Shown piece after piece: positions 34,442 to 42,771 of a stretch of 64,000 bases of DNA (the first letter of the stretch is position 1; each line of letters begins with the position of its first letter). The position numbers were made by a program, and so were the translations under genes. The notes beneath the pieces were generated by a model. That model saw only the letters and a list, made by a program, of their open reading frames with translations. It was not told where the DNA came from and made no database searches. The DNA lies in the NCBI RefSeq assembly GCF_000980885.2, contig NZ_LBDA02000039.1, forward strand, positions 124,001-188,000, read 5' to 3'. Source of the stretch: Streptomyces malaysiense (GTDB lineage Bacteria > Actinomycetota > Actinomycetes > Streptomycetales > Streptomycetaceae).

Positions 34442-36059
34442 GCCGGCTCCCGGCCGCCGCCTGAGCCACCTCCCGCGCCCAGCGGTAGTCCGCCTTGCCG
34501 CTCGGCGAGCGGCGGATCGCCTCGGCGAGGACGAGCTGGCGGGGGATCTTGTATCCGGCCAGCCGGGTGCGGCAGTGGCTCCGCAGATCGGACAGGGAGA
34601 GGCGGGGCGCGCCCGTGCGGAGCTGCACCACGGCCGCCACGTGGTTGCCCCAGGTGGCGTCCGGCACCCCGGCGACCAGGGCGTCGTACACGTCCGGATG
34701 CGCCTTGAGGGCTTGCTCGACCTCCTCGGGGTAGACCTTCTCGCCGCCGGTGTTGATGCACTGGGAGCCCCGGCCGAGCACGGTGAGGACGCCGTCCGTG
34801 CCGACGGTGGCCATGTCGCCGAGCAGCACCCAGCGCAGCCCGTCCCGCTCGAAGAAGGTCTCGGCGGTCTTCCGCGGGTCGTTGTAGTAGCCGAGCGGGA
34901 CATGACCGCACTGCGCGACACGCCCGGTCCCGCCCGGGGCGACCGGCTCACGGGTCACCGGATCGACCACCCGGGTACGGGAGTTGACCCGCAGCCGGAA
35001 GCCGCGCTCGGGCCCGGAGTCCTCCGTCGCCGTGCCGTTGAAACCGGACTCGGAGGAACCGAAGTTGTTCAGCAGCACCGCGTTCGGCACGAGCGCGGCG
35101 AACTGCCGGCGCACCGTCTCCGACATGATCGCGCCGGAGGAGGAGACGCTGAACAGGGCCGAGCAGTCGGTGCCCTTCATGGGTCCGTTCAGCGCGTCGA
35201 TCAGCGGGCGCAGCATCGCGTCGCCGACCACGGACATGCTGGTGACCTTCTCCCGCTCGACCGTGCGCAGCACCTCCTCGGGCGCGAACCTGCGGTGCAG
35301 CACGACGCGTTGCCCGAAGTTGAAGCCGATGAAGGCGGTGAGCGTCGAGGTGCCGTGCATGAGCGGGGGAGTGGGGAAGAAAGTGATGCCGGCGCCGCCC
35401 GCGGCGACCCGCTCGGCCAGCTCCTCGGGCGCCTTCACCGGCTCACCCGTCGGCGCCCCGCCGCCCAGGCCCGCGAAGAACAGGTCCTCCTGACGCCACA
35501 TCACACCCTTCGGCATACCGGTCGTGCCACCGGTGTAGATGATGAACTGGTCGTCGCCCGACCGGCCTTCGAAGCCGCGCCGCGGCGAACCGGACGCCTC
35601 GGCGCGCGCGAAGTCCGCCGCCCCGCCGATCCCCGCCGGACCCGGTCCCACCCGCAGCAGCCGCCGCAGCCCCGGCGCGCGCGGCGCCGCCGCGGCCACC
35701 CGGTCCTCGAACTCCGCGTCGTAGACCAGCGCCACCAGATCCGCGTCCCGGTAGAGGTACACCAACTCCTCTTCCACATAGCGGTAGTTGACGTTCACCG
35801 GAACGATCCGCGCCTTCAGGCAGGCCAGCACCGTCTGTACGTACTCGACGCCGTTGTACAGATGCAGGCCCAGATGCTCCCCGGGGCGGATCCCGCTGTC
35901 GGCGAGGTGATGCGCGAGCCGGTTGGCCGCCGCGTCCAGCCCGGCGTACGTCAGCCGGCGTTCCGCCCCCGTGCCGGGATGGTCGAGATACACGAGCGCC
36001 TCGCGGTCCGGCACCGCGTCGACCACCGACTCGAACAGGTCGGCAAGGTTGTACTCCAC
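34407..36059 (-). CDS. Acyl-CoA synthetase (AMP-forming)
   Basis: A 550-residue ANL enzyme of the actinobacterial FadD group used in steroid and fatty-acid catabolism. The ATP loop is IIYTGGTTGMPKGVMW (TGG instead of TSG), LLNNFGSSESGFNG follows near 340, then GYYNDPRKTAETF and RGSQCINTGGEKVYPEEVE near 425-445, with the C-terminal Lys in RSPSGKADYRWA. The GTG at 36059 follows AGGAGGAGCG. It is divergent from the enoyl-CoA hydratase operon. The YTGGTTGMPKG variant is seen in FadD19/FadD17-like steroid side-chain ligases as I recall, in keeping with the thiolase-like genes opposite. Confidence 0.85.
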   Translation of the reverse strand: MEYNLADLFESVVDAVPDREALVYLDHPGTGAERRLTYAGLDAAANRLAHHLADSGIRPGEHLGLHLYNGVEYVQTVLACLKARIVPVNVNYRYVEEELVYLYRDADLVALVYDAEFEDRVAAAAPRAPGLRRLLRVGPGPAGIGGAADFARAEASGSPRRGFEGRSGDDQFIIYTGGTTGMPKGVMWRQEDLFFAGLGGGAPTGEPVKAPEELAERVAAGGAGITFFPTPPLMHGTSTLTAFIGFNFGQRVVLHRRFAPEEVLRTVEREKVTSMSVVGDAMLRPLIDALNGPMKGTDCSALFSVSSSGAIMSETVRRQFAALVPNAVLLNNFGSSESGFNGTATEDSGPERGFRLRVNSRTRVVDPVTREPVAPGGTGRVAQCGHVPLGYYNDPRKTAETFFERDGLRWVLLGDMATVGTDGVLTVLGRGSQCINTGGEKVYPEEVEQALKAHPDVYDALVAGVPDATWGNHVAAVVQLRTGAPRLSLSDLRSHCRTRLAGYKIPRQLVLAEAIRRSPSGKADYRWAREVAQAAAGSRLTGRETRRPAS

Positions 36060-36142
36060 CGCTCCTCCTGACCCCGTCGGTCCGTCCGGCCATCAGCAGA
36101 GCAAAGCCCGCCGGAACTGGGAAGGCCCAGGAGCAAAAGAAA

Positions 36143-36193
36143 CTGACTGCTCGTCAGAAAAGCCTTGAAGTGCCCGGCCGTCTCCTGCAACCT
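36143..36193 (+). promoter_or_regulatory. Operator CTGAC-n5-GTCAG with promoter, layout shared with the site at 27733
   Basis: CTGAC (36143-36147), TGCTC, GTCAG (36153-36157), 7 bases, TTGAAG as -35 (36165-36170), 17 bases and CAACCT as -10 (36188-36193). The downstream enoyl-CoA hydratase has a 28-base leader with GAGGGGAGAGG. The repeat abuts the -35 at exactly the same distance as at 27733. It also lies about 85-100 bases upstream of the divergent acyl-CoA synthetase gene. Confidence 0.58.
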
Positions 36194-36227
36194 GTTCTCG
36201 TTCTCACCGAACCGAGGGGAGAGGCCC

Positions 36228-37028
36228 ATGGGCGGGACGGAACACCTCACCGTGCGGCGCGAGGGCGCCACCCTGGTGCTCACGCTCGACCGGCCCGAAG
36301 CCAGGAACGCGCTGTCGCTGCCGATGCTCGTCGGCCTCTACGACGGCTGGCTGGAGGCCGACGCGGACGACACCGTCCGCTCCATCGTGCTCACCGGTTC
36401 CGGCGGCTCCTTCTGCTCCGGCATGGACCTGAAGGCGCTGGCCGGCGACGGCATGCGGGGCCAGGCGCACCACGACCGGCTGAAGGACGACCCCGACCTG
36501 CACTGGAAGGCGATGCTGCGCCACCACCGCCCCCGCAAACCGGTGATCGCCGCCGTCGAGGGCCACTGCGTCGCGGGCGGCACCGAGATCCTCCAGGGCA
36601 CCGACATCCGGGTCGCGGGCGAGTCCGCCACCTTCGGCCTGTTCGAGGTACGGCGCGGACTCTTCCCGATCGGCGGCTCCACCGTCCGCCTGCAACGCCA
36701 GATCCCGCGCACCCACGCCCTGGAGATGCTGCTCACCGGCCGCCCCTACAGCGCCCGGGAGGCCGCGGACATCGGCCTGATCGGGCATGTCGTGCCCGAC
36801 GGCACCGCCCTCGGCGAAGCGCTGGAGATCGCCGAGCGGATCAACGCGTGCGGCCCGCTCGCCGTCGAGGCCGTGAAGGCGTCCGTGTACGAGAGCGCCG
36901 AGATGACCGAGACCGAGGGCCTCGCCGCCGAACTCGCCCGCGGCCGGCCGATCTTCGCCACCGCCGACGCCAGGGAGGGCGCCCGCGCCTTCGCGGAGAA
37001 ACGGCCCCCCGACTACCGGCGCGCCTGA
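36228..37028 (+). CDS. Enoyl-CoA hydratase/isomerase (crotonase fold)
   Basis: A 266-residue crotonase. LDRPEARNALSLPML opens the fold; GSGGSFCSGMDLKAL near 60-74 forms the first oxyanion strand; VEGHCVAGGTEILQGTDIRVA near 105-125 is the second, with Glu in the active-site region; GLFEVRRGLFPIGGS follows. ATG at 36228 has GGGGAGAGG upstream. It leads the operon with the DUF35 and two thiolase-like genes, 58 bases before the DUF35 gene. It should hydrate a 2-enoyl-CoA (or isomerise one), giving the 3-hydroxyacyl-CoA that the downstream pair could cleave by retro-aldol reaction. Confidence 0.87.
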   Translation: MGGTEHLTVRREGATLVLTLDRPEARNALSLPMLVGLYDGWLEADADDTVRSIVLTGSGGSFCSGMDLKALAGDGMRGQAHHDRLKDDPDLHWKAMLRHHRPRKPVIAAVEGHCVAGGTEILQGTDIRVAGESATFGLFEVRRGLFPIGGSTVRLQRQIPRTHALEMLLTGRPYSAREAADIGLIGHVVPDGTALGEALEIAERINACGPLAVEAVKASVYESAEMTETEGLAAELARGRPIFATADAREGARAFAEKRPPDYRRA

Positions 37029-37086
37029 CCGGCGGAGCCCCGACGCCCCATGTCCTCGACCGACGCGCCCGACCCGAGGAGCCCCG

Positions 37087-38028
37087 ATGCCCGACGTCCT
37101 CAAAGCGCCACTCGTCGTCGAATTCCCCTTCACCCGCTCCCTCGGTCCCGTCCAGCGCGCCTTCTTCACCGGCCTGCGCGAAGGCGTCGTCCTCGGGGCG
37201 CGCACCACCGCCGGACGGGTCCTCGTGCCGCCCGCCGAGTACGACCCCGACACCGCCGCGGAACTCCACGACCTGGTACCCGTCGCCGCGACCGGCACGG
37301 TCACCACCTGGGCCTGGAACCACGCCCCCCGAACCGGCCAGCCCCTCGCCCGCCCCTTCGCCTGGGTCCTCGTCCGCCTCGACGGCGCCGACACCGCCCT
37401 GCTGCACGCCCTCGACGCCCCCGGCCCCGACGACGTCCGCACCGGCATGCGGGTACGCGTCCGCTGGGCGGCCGAGCGCACCGGCGCCATCACCGACATC
37501 GCCTGCTTCGAGCCGTACGACGGCCCCCCGGAGCAACCCGCGGCGCACACCGGAGAGTTCGAGAACCCGGTCACCGGCATCGTCGCCCCCGCCCGGCTCG
37601 ACTACACCTACACGCCCGGCCGCGCACAGTCCGACCACCTCGAATCCCTGGCCCGGCGCAAGATCGTCGGCGAACGCTGCCCCTCCTGTCGCAAGGTCTA
37701 CGTCCCGCCCCGCGGCGCCTGCCCCACCTGCGGCGTCGCCACCGGCGAACACGTCGAGGTGGGCCCGCGCGGCACCGTCACCACCTTCTGCGTCGTCAAC
37801 ATCAAGGCACGCAACCTCGACATCGAAGTGCCCTACGTCTACGCGCACATCGCCCTCGACGGCGCCGACCTCGCCCTGCACGCCCGGATCGGCGGCATCC
37901 CCTACGACCACGTGCGCATGGGCCTGCGCGTGGAACCGGTGTGGACCGACGGCGCCCGGCACCCCGACCACTACCGGCCCACCGGCGAACCCGACGCCGA
38001 CTACGACACCTACAAGGAGCTGCTGTGA
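37087..38028 (+). CDS. DUF35 OB-fold/zinc-ribbon protein, duplicated OB region
   Basis: A 313-residue protein. The N-terminal 150 residues (TGTVTTWAWNH, RPFAWVLVRLDGAD) look like one OB-fold copy without zinc ligands. The C-terminal half is a canonical DUF35 protein with a rubredoxin-like ribbon CPSC-x12-CPTC (GERCPSCRKVYVPPRGACPTCG) and an OB fold (RGTVTTFCVVNIKA). ATG at 37087 follows GAGGAG. DUF35 proteins bind thiolase-like partners and acyl-CoA; ChsH2-Ltp2 is the described example. It overlaps the next gene as GTGA, so complex formation with the thiolase-like proteins is very likely. Confidence 0.8.
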   Translation: MPDVLKAPLVVEFPFTRSLGPVQRAFFTGLREGVVLGARTTAGRVLVPPAEYDPDTAAELHDLVPVAATGTVTTWAWNHAPRTGQPLARPFAWVLVRLDGADTALLHALDAPGPDDVRTGMRVRVRWAAERTGAITDIACFEPYDGPPEQPAAHTGEFENPVTGIVAPARLDYTYTPGRAQSDHLESLARRKIVGERCPSCRKVYVPPRGACPTCGVATGEHVEVGPRGTVTTFCVVNIKARNLDIEVPYVYAHIALDGADLALHARIGGIPYDHVRMGLRVEPVWTDGARHPDHYRPTGEPDADYDTYKELL

Positions 38029-39074
38029 CCCGGCAGATCGCGGTCGTCGCCTTCGCGCAGAGCGACCACCGGCGCACCACGGACGAACTGTCCGAGGTCG
38101 AGATGCTGATGCCGGTCCTGCACGAGGTCCTCGCGCGAACCGGCCTGAGAACCGCCGACATCGACTTCACCTGCTCCGGCTCCAGCGACTACCTCGCCGG
38201 GCGCGCCTTCTCCTTCACCATGACCCTCGACGGGGTGGGCGCCTGGCCGCCGGTCTCCGAGTCCCACGTGGAGATGGACGGCGCCTTCGCCCTGTACGAG
38301 GCCTGGTCCAGACTGCTCACCGGGGAGGCCGACACCGCCCTCGTCTACGCGTACGGCAAGTCCTCGCCCGGCCCGCTGCGCGACGTGCTCACCCGCCAGC
38401 TCGACCCCTACTACCTCGCCCCGCTGTGGCCCGACTCCGTGGCCCTCGCCGCGCTCCAGGCGCAGGCCCTGCTCGACGCCGGGGACACCGACGAACACGC
38501 CCTCGCCGCCATCGGCGCCCGCAGCCGCGCCGACGCCACCGCCAACCCGCACGCCCAGCTGGCCGGCCCGGTGCCGCGCGGCGACCACCTCGTACGACCC
38601 CTGCGCACCGGCGACTGCCCGCCCATCGGCGACGGCGCCGCCGCGGTGATCCTCGCCGCCGGCGACCGGGCCCGGGAGCTGTGCGCGCGGCCCGCCTGGA
38701 TCCGGGGCCTGGACCACCGCATCGAGCCCCACTCCCTCGGCGCCCGCGACCTGACCGACTCGCCCTCCGCGCGGCTCGCCGCCGAGCGGGCCGGCGCCTT
38801 CGAACGGCCCGTGGACACCGCCGAGTTGCACGCTCCCTTCAGCTCCCAGGAGGTGGTCCTGCGCAAGGCGCTGCGCCTCGGTGACGAGGTGTGCGTCAAC
38901 CCCTCCGGCGGGGCCCTCGCCGCCAACCCCGTCATGGCCGCCGGACTCATCCGCATCGGCGAGGCCGCCGCCCGCGTCCACCGCGGTGCCTCCGACCGCG
39001 CCCTCGCGCACGCCACCTCCGGCCCCTGCCTCCAGCAGAACCTGGTCGCCGTACTCGAAGGGGATCCACGATGA
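38025..39074 (+). CDS. Thiolase-fold protein lacking catalytic Cys (lipid-transfer/aldolase type), first of pair
   Basis: A 349-residue thiolase-superfamily protein. It begins QIAVVAFAQSDHRRTT, as lipid-transfer-protein thiolases do. Where thiolases carry the nucleophilic Cys (C-A-S-G), this one reads SHVEMDGAFALYEA, without Cys. The C-terminal region has CVNPSGGALAANPVMAAGLIRIGEAA and ATSGPCLQQNLV. GTG at 38025 overlaps the DUF35 stop; its own stop overlaps the next ATG. With the DUF35 protein it may form a retro-aldolase like Ltp2-ChsH2, or serve as a structural partner of the second copy. Confidence 0.78.
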   Translation: MTRQIAVVAFAQSDHRRTTDELSEVEMLMPVLHEVLARTGLRTADIDFTCSGSSDYLAGRAFSFTMTLDGVGAWPPVSESHVEMDGAFALYEAWSRLLTGEADTALVYAYGKSSPGPLRDVLTRQLDPYYLAPLWPDSVALAALQAQALLDAGDTDEHALAAIGARSRADATANPHAQLAGPVPRGDHLVRPLRTGDCPPIGDGAAAVILAAGDRARELCARPAWIRGLDHRIEPHSLGARDLTDSPSARLAAERAGAFERPVDTAELHAPFSSQEVVLRKALRLGDEVCVNPSGGALAANPVMAAGLIRIGEAAARVHRGASDRALAHATSGPCLQQNLVAVLEGDPR

Positions 39075-40237
39075 GCAAGGAGCCCGTGGCCGTCGTCGGC
39101 ATCGGCCAGAGCAAGCACGCGGCCGCCCGCCGCGACGTCTCGCTCGCCGGGCTCGTCCGGGAGGCGGCCCAACGCGCCCTGGACGACGCCGAGCTGGGCT
39201 GGGCCGACATCGAAGCCGTGGTCATCGGCAAGGCGCCCGACTTCTTCGAGGGCGTGATGATGCCGGAGCTGTATCTCGCCGACGCGCTCGGCGCCGCGGG
39301 CAAACCCGTGCTGCGGGTGCACACCGCGGGCTCGGTCGGCGGCTCCACCGCCCTGGTCGCCGCGAACCTCGTGGCCGCCCGGCTGCACGGCACCGTCCTC
39401 ACCGTCGCCTTCGAGAAGCAGTCCGAGTCCAACGCCATGTGGGGACTGTCCCTGCCCATCCCCTTCCAGCAGCCCCTGCTCGCCGGGGCCGGCGGATTCT
39501 TCGCCCCGCACGTGCGCGCCTACATGCGGCGCAGCGGCGCCCCGGACACCGTCGGTGCGCTGGTCGCCCACAAGGACCGGCGCAACGCCCTCAAGAACCC
39601 CTACGCCCACCTGCACGAACACGACATCACCCTGGAGAAGGTGATGGCCGCGCCCATGCTCTGGGACCCCGTCCGCTACTCCGAGACCTGCCCCTCCTCC
39701 GACGGCGCCTGCGCCATGGTCCTCACCGGCCGCGCCGGAGCCGCCCGCGCGCCCCGGCCACCCGCCTGGCTGCTCGGCGGCGCCATGCGCAGCGAGCCCA
39801 CGCTGTTCGCGGGCAAGGACTTCGTCTCCCCGCGGGCCGGCCGGGACTGCGCCGCCGACGTCTACCGGCAGGCCGGGATCACCGACCCGCGCCGGGACAT
39901 CGACGCCGTCGAGATGTACGTGCCGTTCTCCTGGTACGAGCCCATGTGGCTGGAGAACCTGGGCTTCGCCGAGGAGGGCGAGGGCTGGAAGCTCACCGAG
40001 GCCGGGGTGACCGCGCTCGACGGCGACCTCCCCGTCAACATGTCGGGCGGAGTGCTGTCCACGAACCCCATCGGCGCCTCCGGCATGCTCCGCTTCGCCG
40101 AGGCCGCCCTCCAGGTGCGCGGCCAGGCCGGGGAACACCAGGTGCCGGGGGCCAGGAAGGCACTCGGGCACGCGTACGGCGGCGGATCGCAGTTCTTCGC
40201 CATGTGGCTGGTCGGCGCCGAGCCACCGGAGCGCTGA
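39071..40237 (+). CDS. Thiolase-fold protein lacking catalytic Cys (lipid-transfer/aldolase type), second of pair
   Basis: A 388-residue SCP-x/Ltp-type thiolase-fold protein starting VAVVGIGQSKHAAARRDVSL. The usual Cys position reads HTAGSVGGSTAL (typically T-A-C-A-S-G-G), so the nucleophile is missing. Active-site loops near the C-terminus are present: NMSGGVLSTNPIGASGMLRFAEA and GHAYGGGSQFF with its His. ATG at 39071 overlaps the first copy's stop. It is the last gene of the hydratase-DUF35-thiolase operon. The alternative is a degraded thiolase, but the intact frame and paired arrangement favour a different carbon-carbon lyase chemistry. Confidence 0.8.
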   Translation: MSKEPVAVVGIGQSKHAAARRDVSLAGLVREAAQRALDDAELGWADIEAVVIGKAPDFFEGVMMPELYLADALGAAGKPVLRVHTAGSVGGSTALVAANLVAARLHGTVLTVAFEKQSESNAMWGLSLPIPFQQPLLAGAGGFFAPHVRAYMRRSGAPDTVGALVAHKDRRNALKNPYAHLHEHDITLEKVMAAPMLWDPVRYSETCPSSDGACAMVLTGRAGAARAPRPPAWLLGGAMRSEPTLFAGKDFVSPRAGRDCAADVYRQAGITDPRRDIDAVEMYVPFSWYEPMWLENLGFAEEGEGWKLTEAGVTALDGDLPVNMSGGVLSTNPIGASGMLRFAEAALQVRGQAGEHQVPGARKALGHAYGGGSQFFAMWLVGAEPPER

Positions 40238-40320
40238 ACCTCCTCCCCACGTGGGCTGTTGGGCACCGGGAGCGGTCGCTAGGCTGACCCGCGGACGACG
40301 ACACCGGGAGGAGCACGGAC

Positions 40321-40563
40321 GTGGCCGAGAGCACCACCCAGCACAAGCCGCTCAAGGGCTGGGACAAGCCGGATCTGGACCTCAGCGAGGCCGAGTGGCG
40401 GTCCAGCAGCCGAGGCAGGGGCGATGTCCAGATCGCCTTCGTCGAGGGCTTCATCGCGATGCGCAACAGCGAGCGGCCGGAGAGCCCCTCCCTGATCTTC
40501 ACCCCCGCGGAGTGGGGCGCATTCGTCTCCGGCGCGCGGGAGGGGGAGTTCGACCTCACCTGA
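40321..40563 (+). CDS. DUF397-domain protein
   Basis: An 80-residue protein of the actinomycete DUF397 family: LSEAEWRSSSRGRGDVQIAFVEGFIAMRNSERPESPSLIF is the whole domain, ending EWGAFVSGAREGEFD. The GTG at 40321 has GGGAGGAG upstream. DUF397 proteins normally follow an XRE-type HTH gene and act with it in development or antibiotic control (BldB-like families). Here no HTH gene is adjacent, so it is an orphan whose partner is elsewhere or lost. Confidence 0.85.
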   Translation: MAESTTQHKPLKGWDKPDLDLSEAEWRSSSRGRGDVQIAFVEGFIAMRNSERPESPSLIFTPAEWGAFVSGAREGEFDLT

Positions 40564-40708
40564 GGACGGTCCGCACCCGGCCTGATCTGAACCGGGGGTG
40601 TTGCGCGCCGTTTTCCGGACACGTGACCCACAGCGCCCCGCCGGGGCCGATGCCTGATGGAGGCTGGCCCCAGCAAGCGAGAAGGTCGTGTTCCGGAGGT
40701 GAGGAAGC

Positions 40709-41626
40709 ATGAGCGCTGCGCCGGTGATCGCCGCGGTGGACGGTTCCGAGGACAGTCTGCGCGCGCTGGAGTGGGCGGCGGACGCCGCCCGTCGCCGTGC
40801 GGCACCGCTGCGGGCGGTGCACGTCCGCCAGTACGCCGCCTGGGGTCAGACCGACGTCCTGGTGGCCGGGCCGCCCGAGGAGGAGGGCGACCCCGTCCTC
40901 GACGAGGTGCGCGCCCGGCTCGCGGACCACGCGCCCGAGACCGTGGAGTACATCGCGCTGGAGGGCGCGCCCAGCGCGGTGCTGCCCGAACTCGGCGCCG
41001 ACGCCCAGCTGATGGTGCTCGGCTCCCGGGGCCGCGGCGGCTTCGCCAGCCTGCTGCTCGGCTCCACCAGCCTGGCCGCCGCGCGGGACGCCGAGTGCCC
41101 GGTGGTCGTCGTACCCCCGCCCGGCCGCGAGGTGCACGGCGAGGGCCCGGCCGAGCCCGGACCCCGGGTGGTGGTCGGACTGAACGTGGACAGCCCCGAC
41201 GAGGCCACGCTCGCCTTCGCCTTCACCGAGGCGGCCCTGCGCGGCGCCCGGGTCCAGGCGGTCGCCGCCTATCCGTGGCCCCTTCAGACCTGGTCGGCGC
41301 CGGGCCAGCTGGTGCCGCCCATGCCCGACGAGGAGGCCATCGCGAACGAGACCCGGGCGCTCGCCGAGGGCTTCCTCGCCCCGCACCGCGAGCGCCACCC
41401 GAGCGTCCGCGCCGACTCGGAGGTCCTGCCGGGCGACGCGGCGGGCAACCTGGTGGCCGCCTCCCGCGACGCCGAACTCGTCGTCGTCGGCCGTCACCGC
41501 CGACGCCTGCTCGCCCCGGCCCGGATGATGGGCTCCGTGACCCAGGCCGTCCTGCTGCACGCGGCCGCCCCGGTCGCGGTGCTCGCGCCGGCGCCGGGCG
41601 AGGGGGGCGTGCGGGCGGACGGGTGA
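40709..41626 (+). CDS. Universal stress protein, tandem UspA domains
   Basis: A 305-residue protein with two UspA domains (about 1-142 and 150-295). Each starts with the family strand (VIAAVDGSEDSLRALEWA and RVVVGLNVDSPDEATLAFAF). The first domain has the ATP loop GSRGRGGFASLLLGSTSLAA; the second has VVGRHRRRLLAPARMMGSVTQAV, in which the glycine loop is altered (G-RHRRR), so only domain 1 probably binds ATP well. ATG at 40709 follows GGAGGTGAGG. A GGGGCCGAT element about 60-70 bases upstream might be a stress-regulator box but is weak. Confidence 0.87.
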   Translation: MSAAPVIAAVDGSEDSLRALEWAADAARRRAAPLRAVHVRQYAAWGQTDVLVAGPPEEEGDPVLDEVRARLADHAPETVEYIALEGAPSAVLPELGADAQLMVLGSRGRGGFASLLLGSTSLAAARDAECPVVVVPPPGREVHGEGPAEPGPRVVVGLNVDSPDEATLAFAFTEAALRGARVQAVAAYPWPLQTWSAPGQLVPPMPDEEAIANETRALAEGFLAPHRERHPSVRADSEVLPGDAAGNLVAASRDAELVVVGRHRRRLLAPARMMGSVTQAVLLHAAAPVAVLAPAPGEGGVRADG

Positions 41627-42260
41627 GGGGAGGCGGATGCCGGTGCCGGGGGAGATCCGCCGGGGGCCGCGGCCGCCGCGACCCGGACGATCCGGGCGGG
41701 CCGCGGCGGGGTGACGCCGCTGCCCGCCGGCCGCCGGTCGTCGCCGAGCGGTCCGGGGTGCCGGAGTCGCCGTTCCCCGCACGGACCGACACCGGCCTCG
41801 GGCGTTCGGTGGGCTTCACGGACGGGGTGCGCCGGGCGCTCGGCCGGGACAGCGCGACGCCGGGGAACCCCGGGACCGGCTCGGCGAGCTGCCCGACCGG
41901 TTCTCCGGGGCGTCCGTCACCGGGGTGCGGGCCCGGCCGGCGGACGGTCCGCTGGTGCCGCCGTCCGGGCCGGCCCCGGGCGTGGGCACGGTGATCGCGG
42001 CGCGGACCGGACTGCCGCTGGTCACCGGGGAGCCGCGCGACCGGGAGCGGGTGCCGCGCGGTTCGCCCCCGGTCCGGTCCCGTGTCGCCGGAGGCGGTCC
42101 GGCACGTCAGCGGGTCCCGTGTGATCGGCCGCCCCCGTCGGGCCCCCTCCACCGACGGCCCCGCACCCCCTTCCCCACCCCGCCGGGGCCTGCCTCCGCC
42201 CGCCCCACCACCGGGTGCCCGCAGGTCACTCAGCCCTGCCGGGGCACGTACCATGGCGGC
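41627..42260. other. 634-base stretch without an intact gene
   Basis: Very GC-rich DNA between the universal stress protein and the next hypothetical gene. I see no intact gene with a start and ribosome binding site. One short segment (41988-42056) encodes a PIN-domain-like string described separately. Just before the next gene, TACCAT (42249-42254) is a possible -10 element. Confidence 0.5.
41988..42056 (+). pseudogene. Possible PIN-domain (VapC-like) toxin remnant
   Basis: The + frame encodes TVIAARTGLPLVTGEPRDRERVP. This resembles the C-terminal end of VapC PIN-domain nucleases (IAATA-GLPLVT-N-RDFERVP) but lacks a plausible upstream domain in the same frame; neighbouring coding-like text changes frame near 41,880. 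No antitoxin is visible. Weak call. Confidence 0.25.
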
Positions 42261-42758
42261 ATGTCGTTCCTCCGCCGCCGCAGCGCCAATCCCGCCGGGC
42301 CCGACTTCGACGTGCTGGCCATGGACCCGGGCGACTGGCCGGGCAACCTCGGTGCGGGTCTGCTGCCCGCGCCCGACGGCACTTGTCAGGGTGTCTTCCT
42401 GCGCTACGACCTCTTCGGCGGCCGCGGCCCCGCGATGATCATCGGCAATCTGCCGCAGGGCTCCCCGGCCCGCGAGGTGGCCGGGGAGGAGATCCCCTTC
42501 GAGGTGGGCCAGCTGCTGCTGGCGCTGGAGAACGACGAGGAGGTCACCGTCGTCGGCACCGAGGACACCCCGGTGCTCCAGGGCGACAACCTCCTCATCG
42601 TGCGCCGGCTGAAGCTCTCCGAGAGCCGGATCTCCTGCGTGCAGTTCGACCGCAGCGACGGCGTCCTCGTGACCATCGCCGCCTGGGACCGGCCCATCAC
42701 CGACGACCTGTACGCCCTGCTGAAGCCGCTCCCGGCGGAGCTCTTCCAGCAGGGCTGA
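42261..42758 (+). CDS. Conserved hypothetical protein
   Basis: A 165-residue soluble acidic protein of unknown function. After a basic start (MSFLRRRSA) the rest (DFDVLAMDPGDWPGNLGAGLLP, YDLFGGRGPAMIIGNLP, RRLKLSESRISCVQFDRSDGVLVTIAAWDRPITDDLYALLKPLP) has no catalytic signature I recognise, and it seems a single alpha/beta domain. ATG at 42261 has no Shine-Dalgarno, but TACCAT lies 6 bases upstream, so a leaderless transcript is possible. It converges on the amidase gene with 13 bases between stops. Confidence 0.8.
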   Translation: MSFLRRRSANPAGPDFDVLAMDPGDWPGNLGAGLLPAPDGTCQGVFLRYDLFGGRGPAMIIGNLPQGSPAREVAGEEIPFEVGQLLLALENDEEVTVVGTEDTPVLQGDNLLIVRRLKLSESRISCVQFDRSDGVLVTIAAWDRPITDDLYALLKPLPAELFQQG

Positions 42759-42771
42759 GGCCCGGGAGCGG

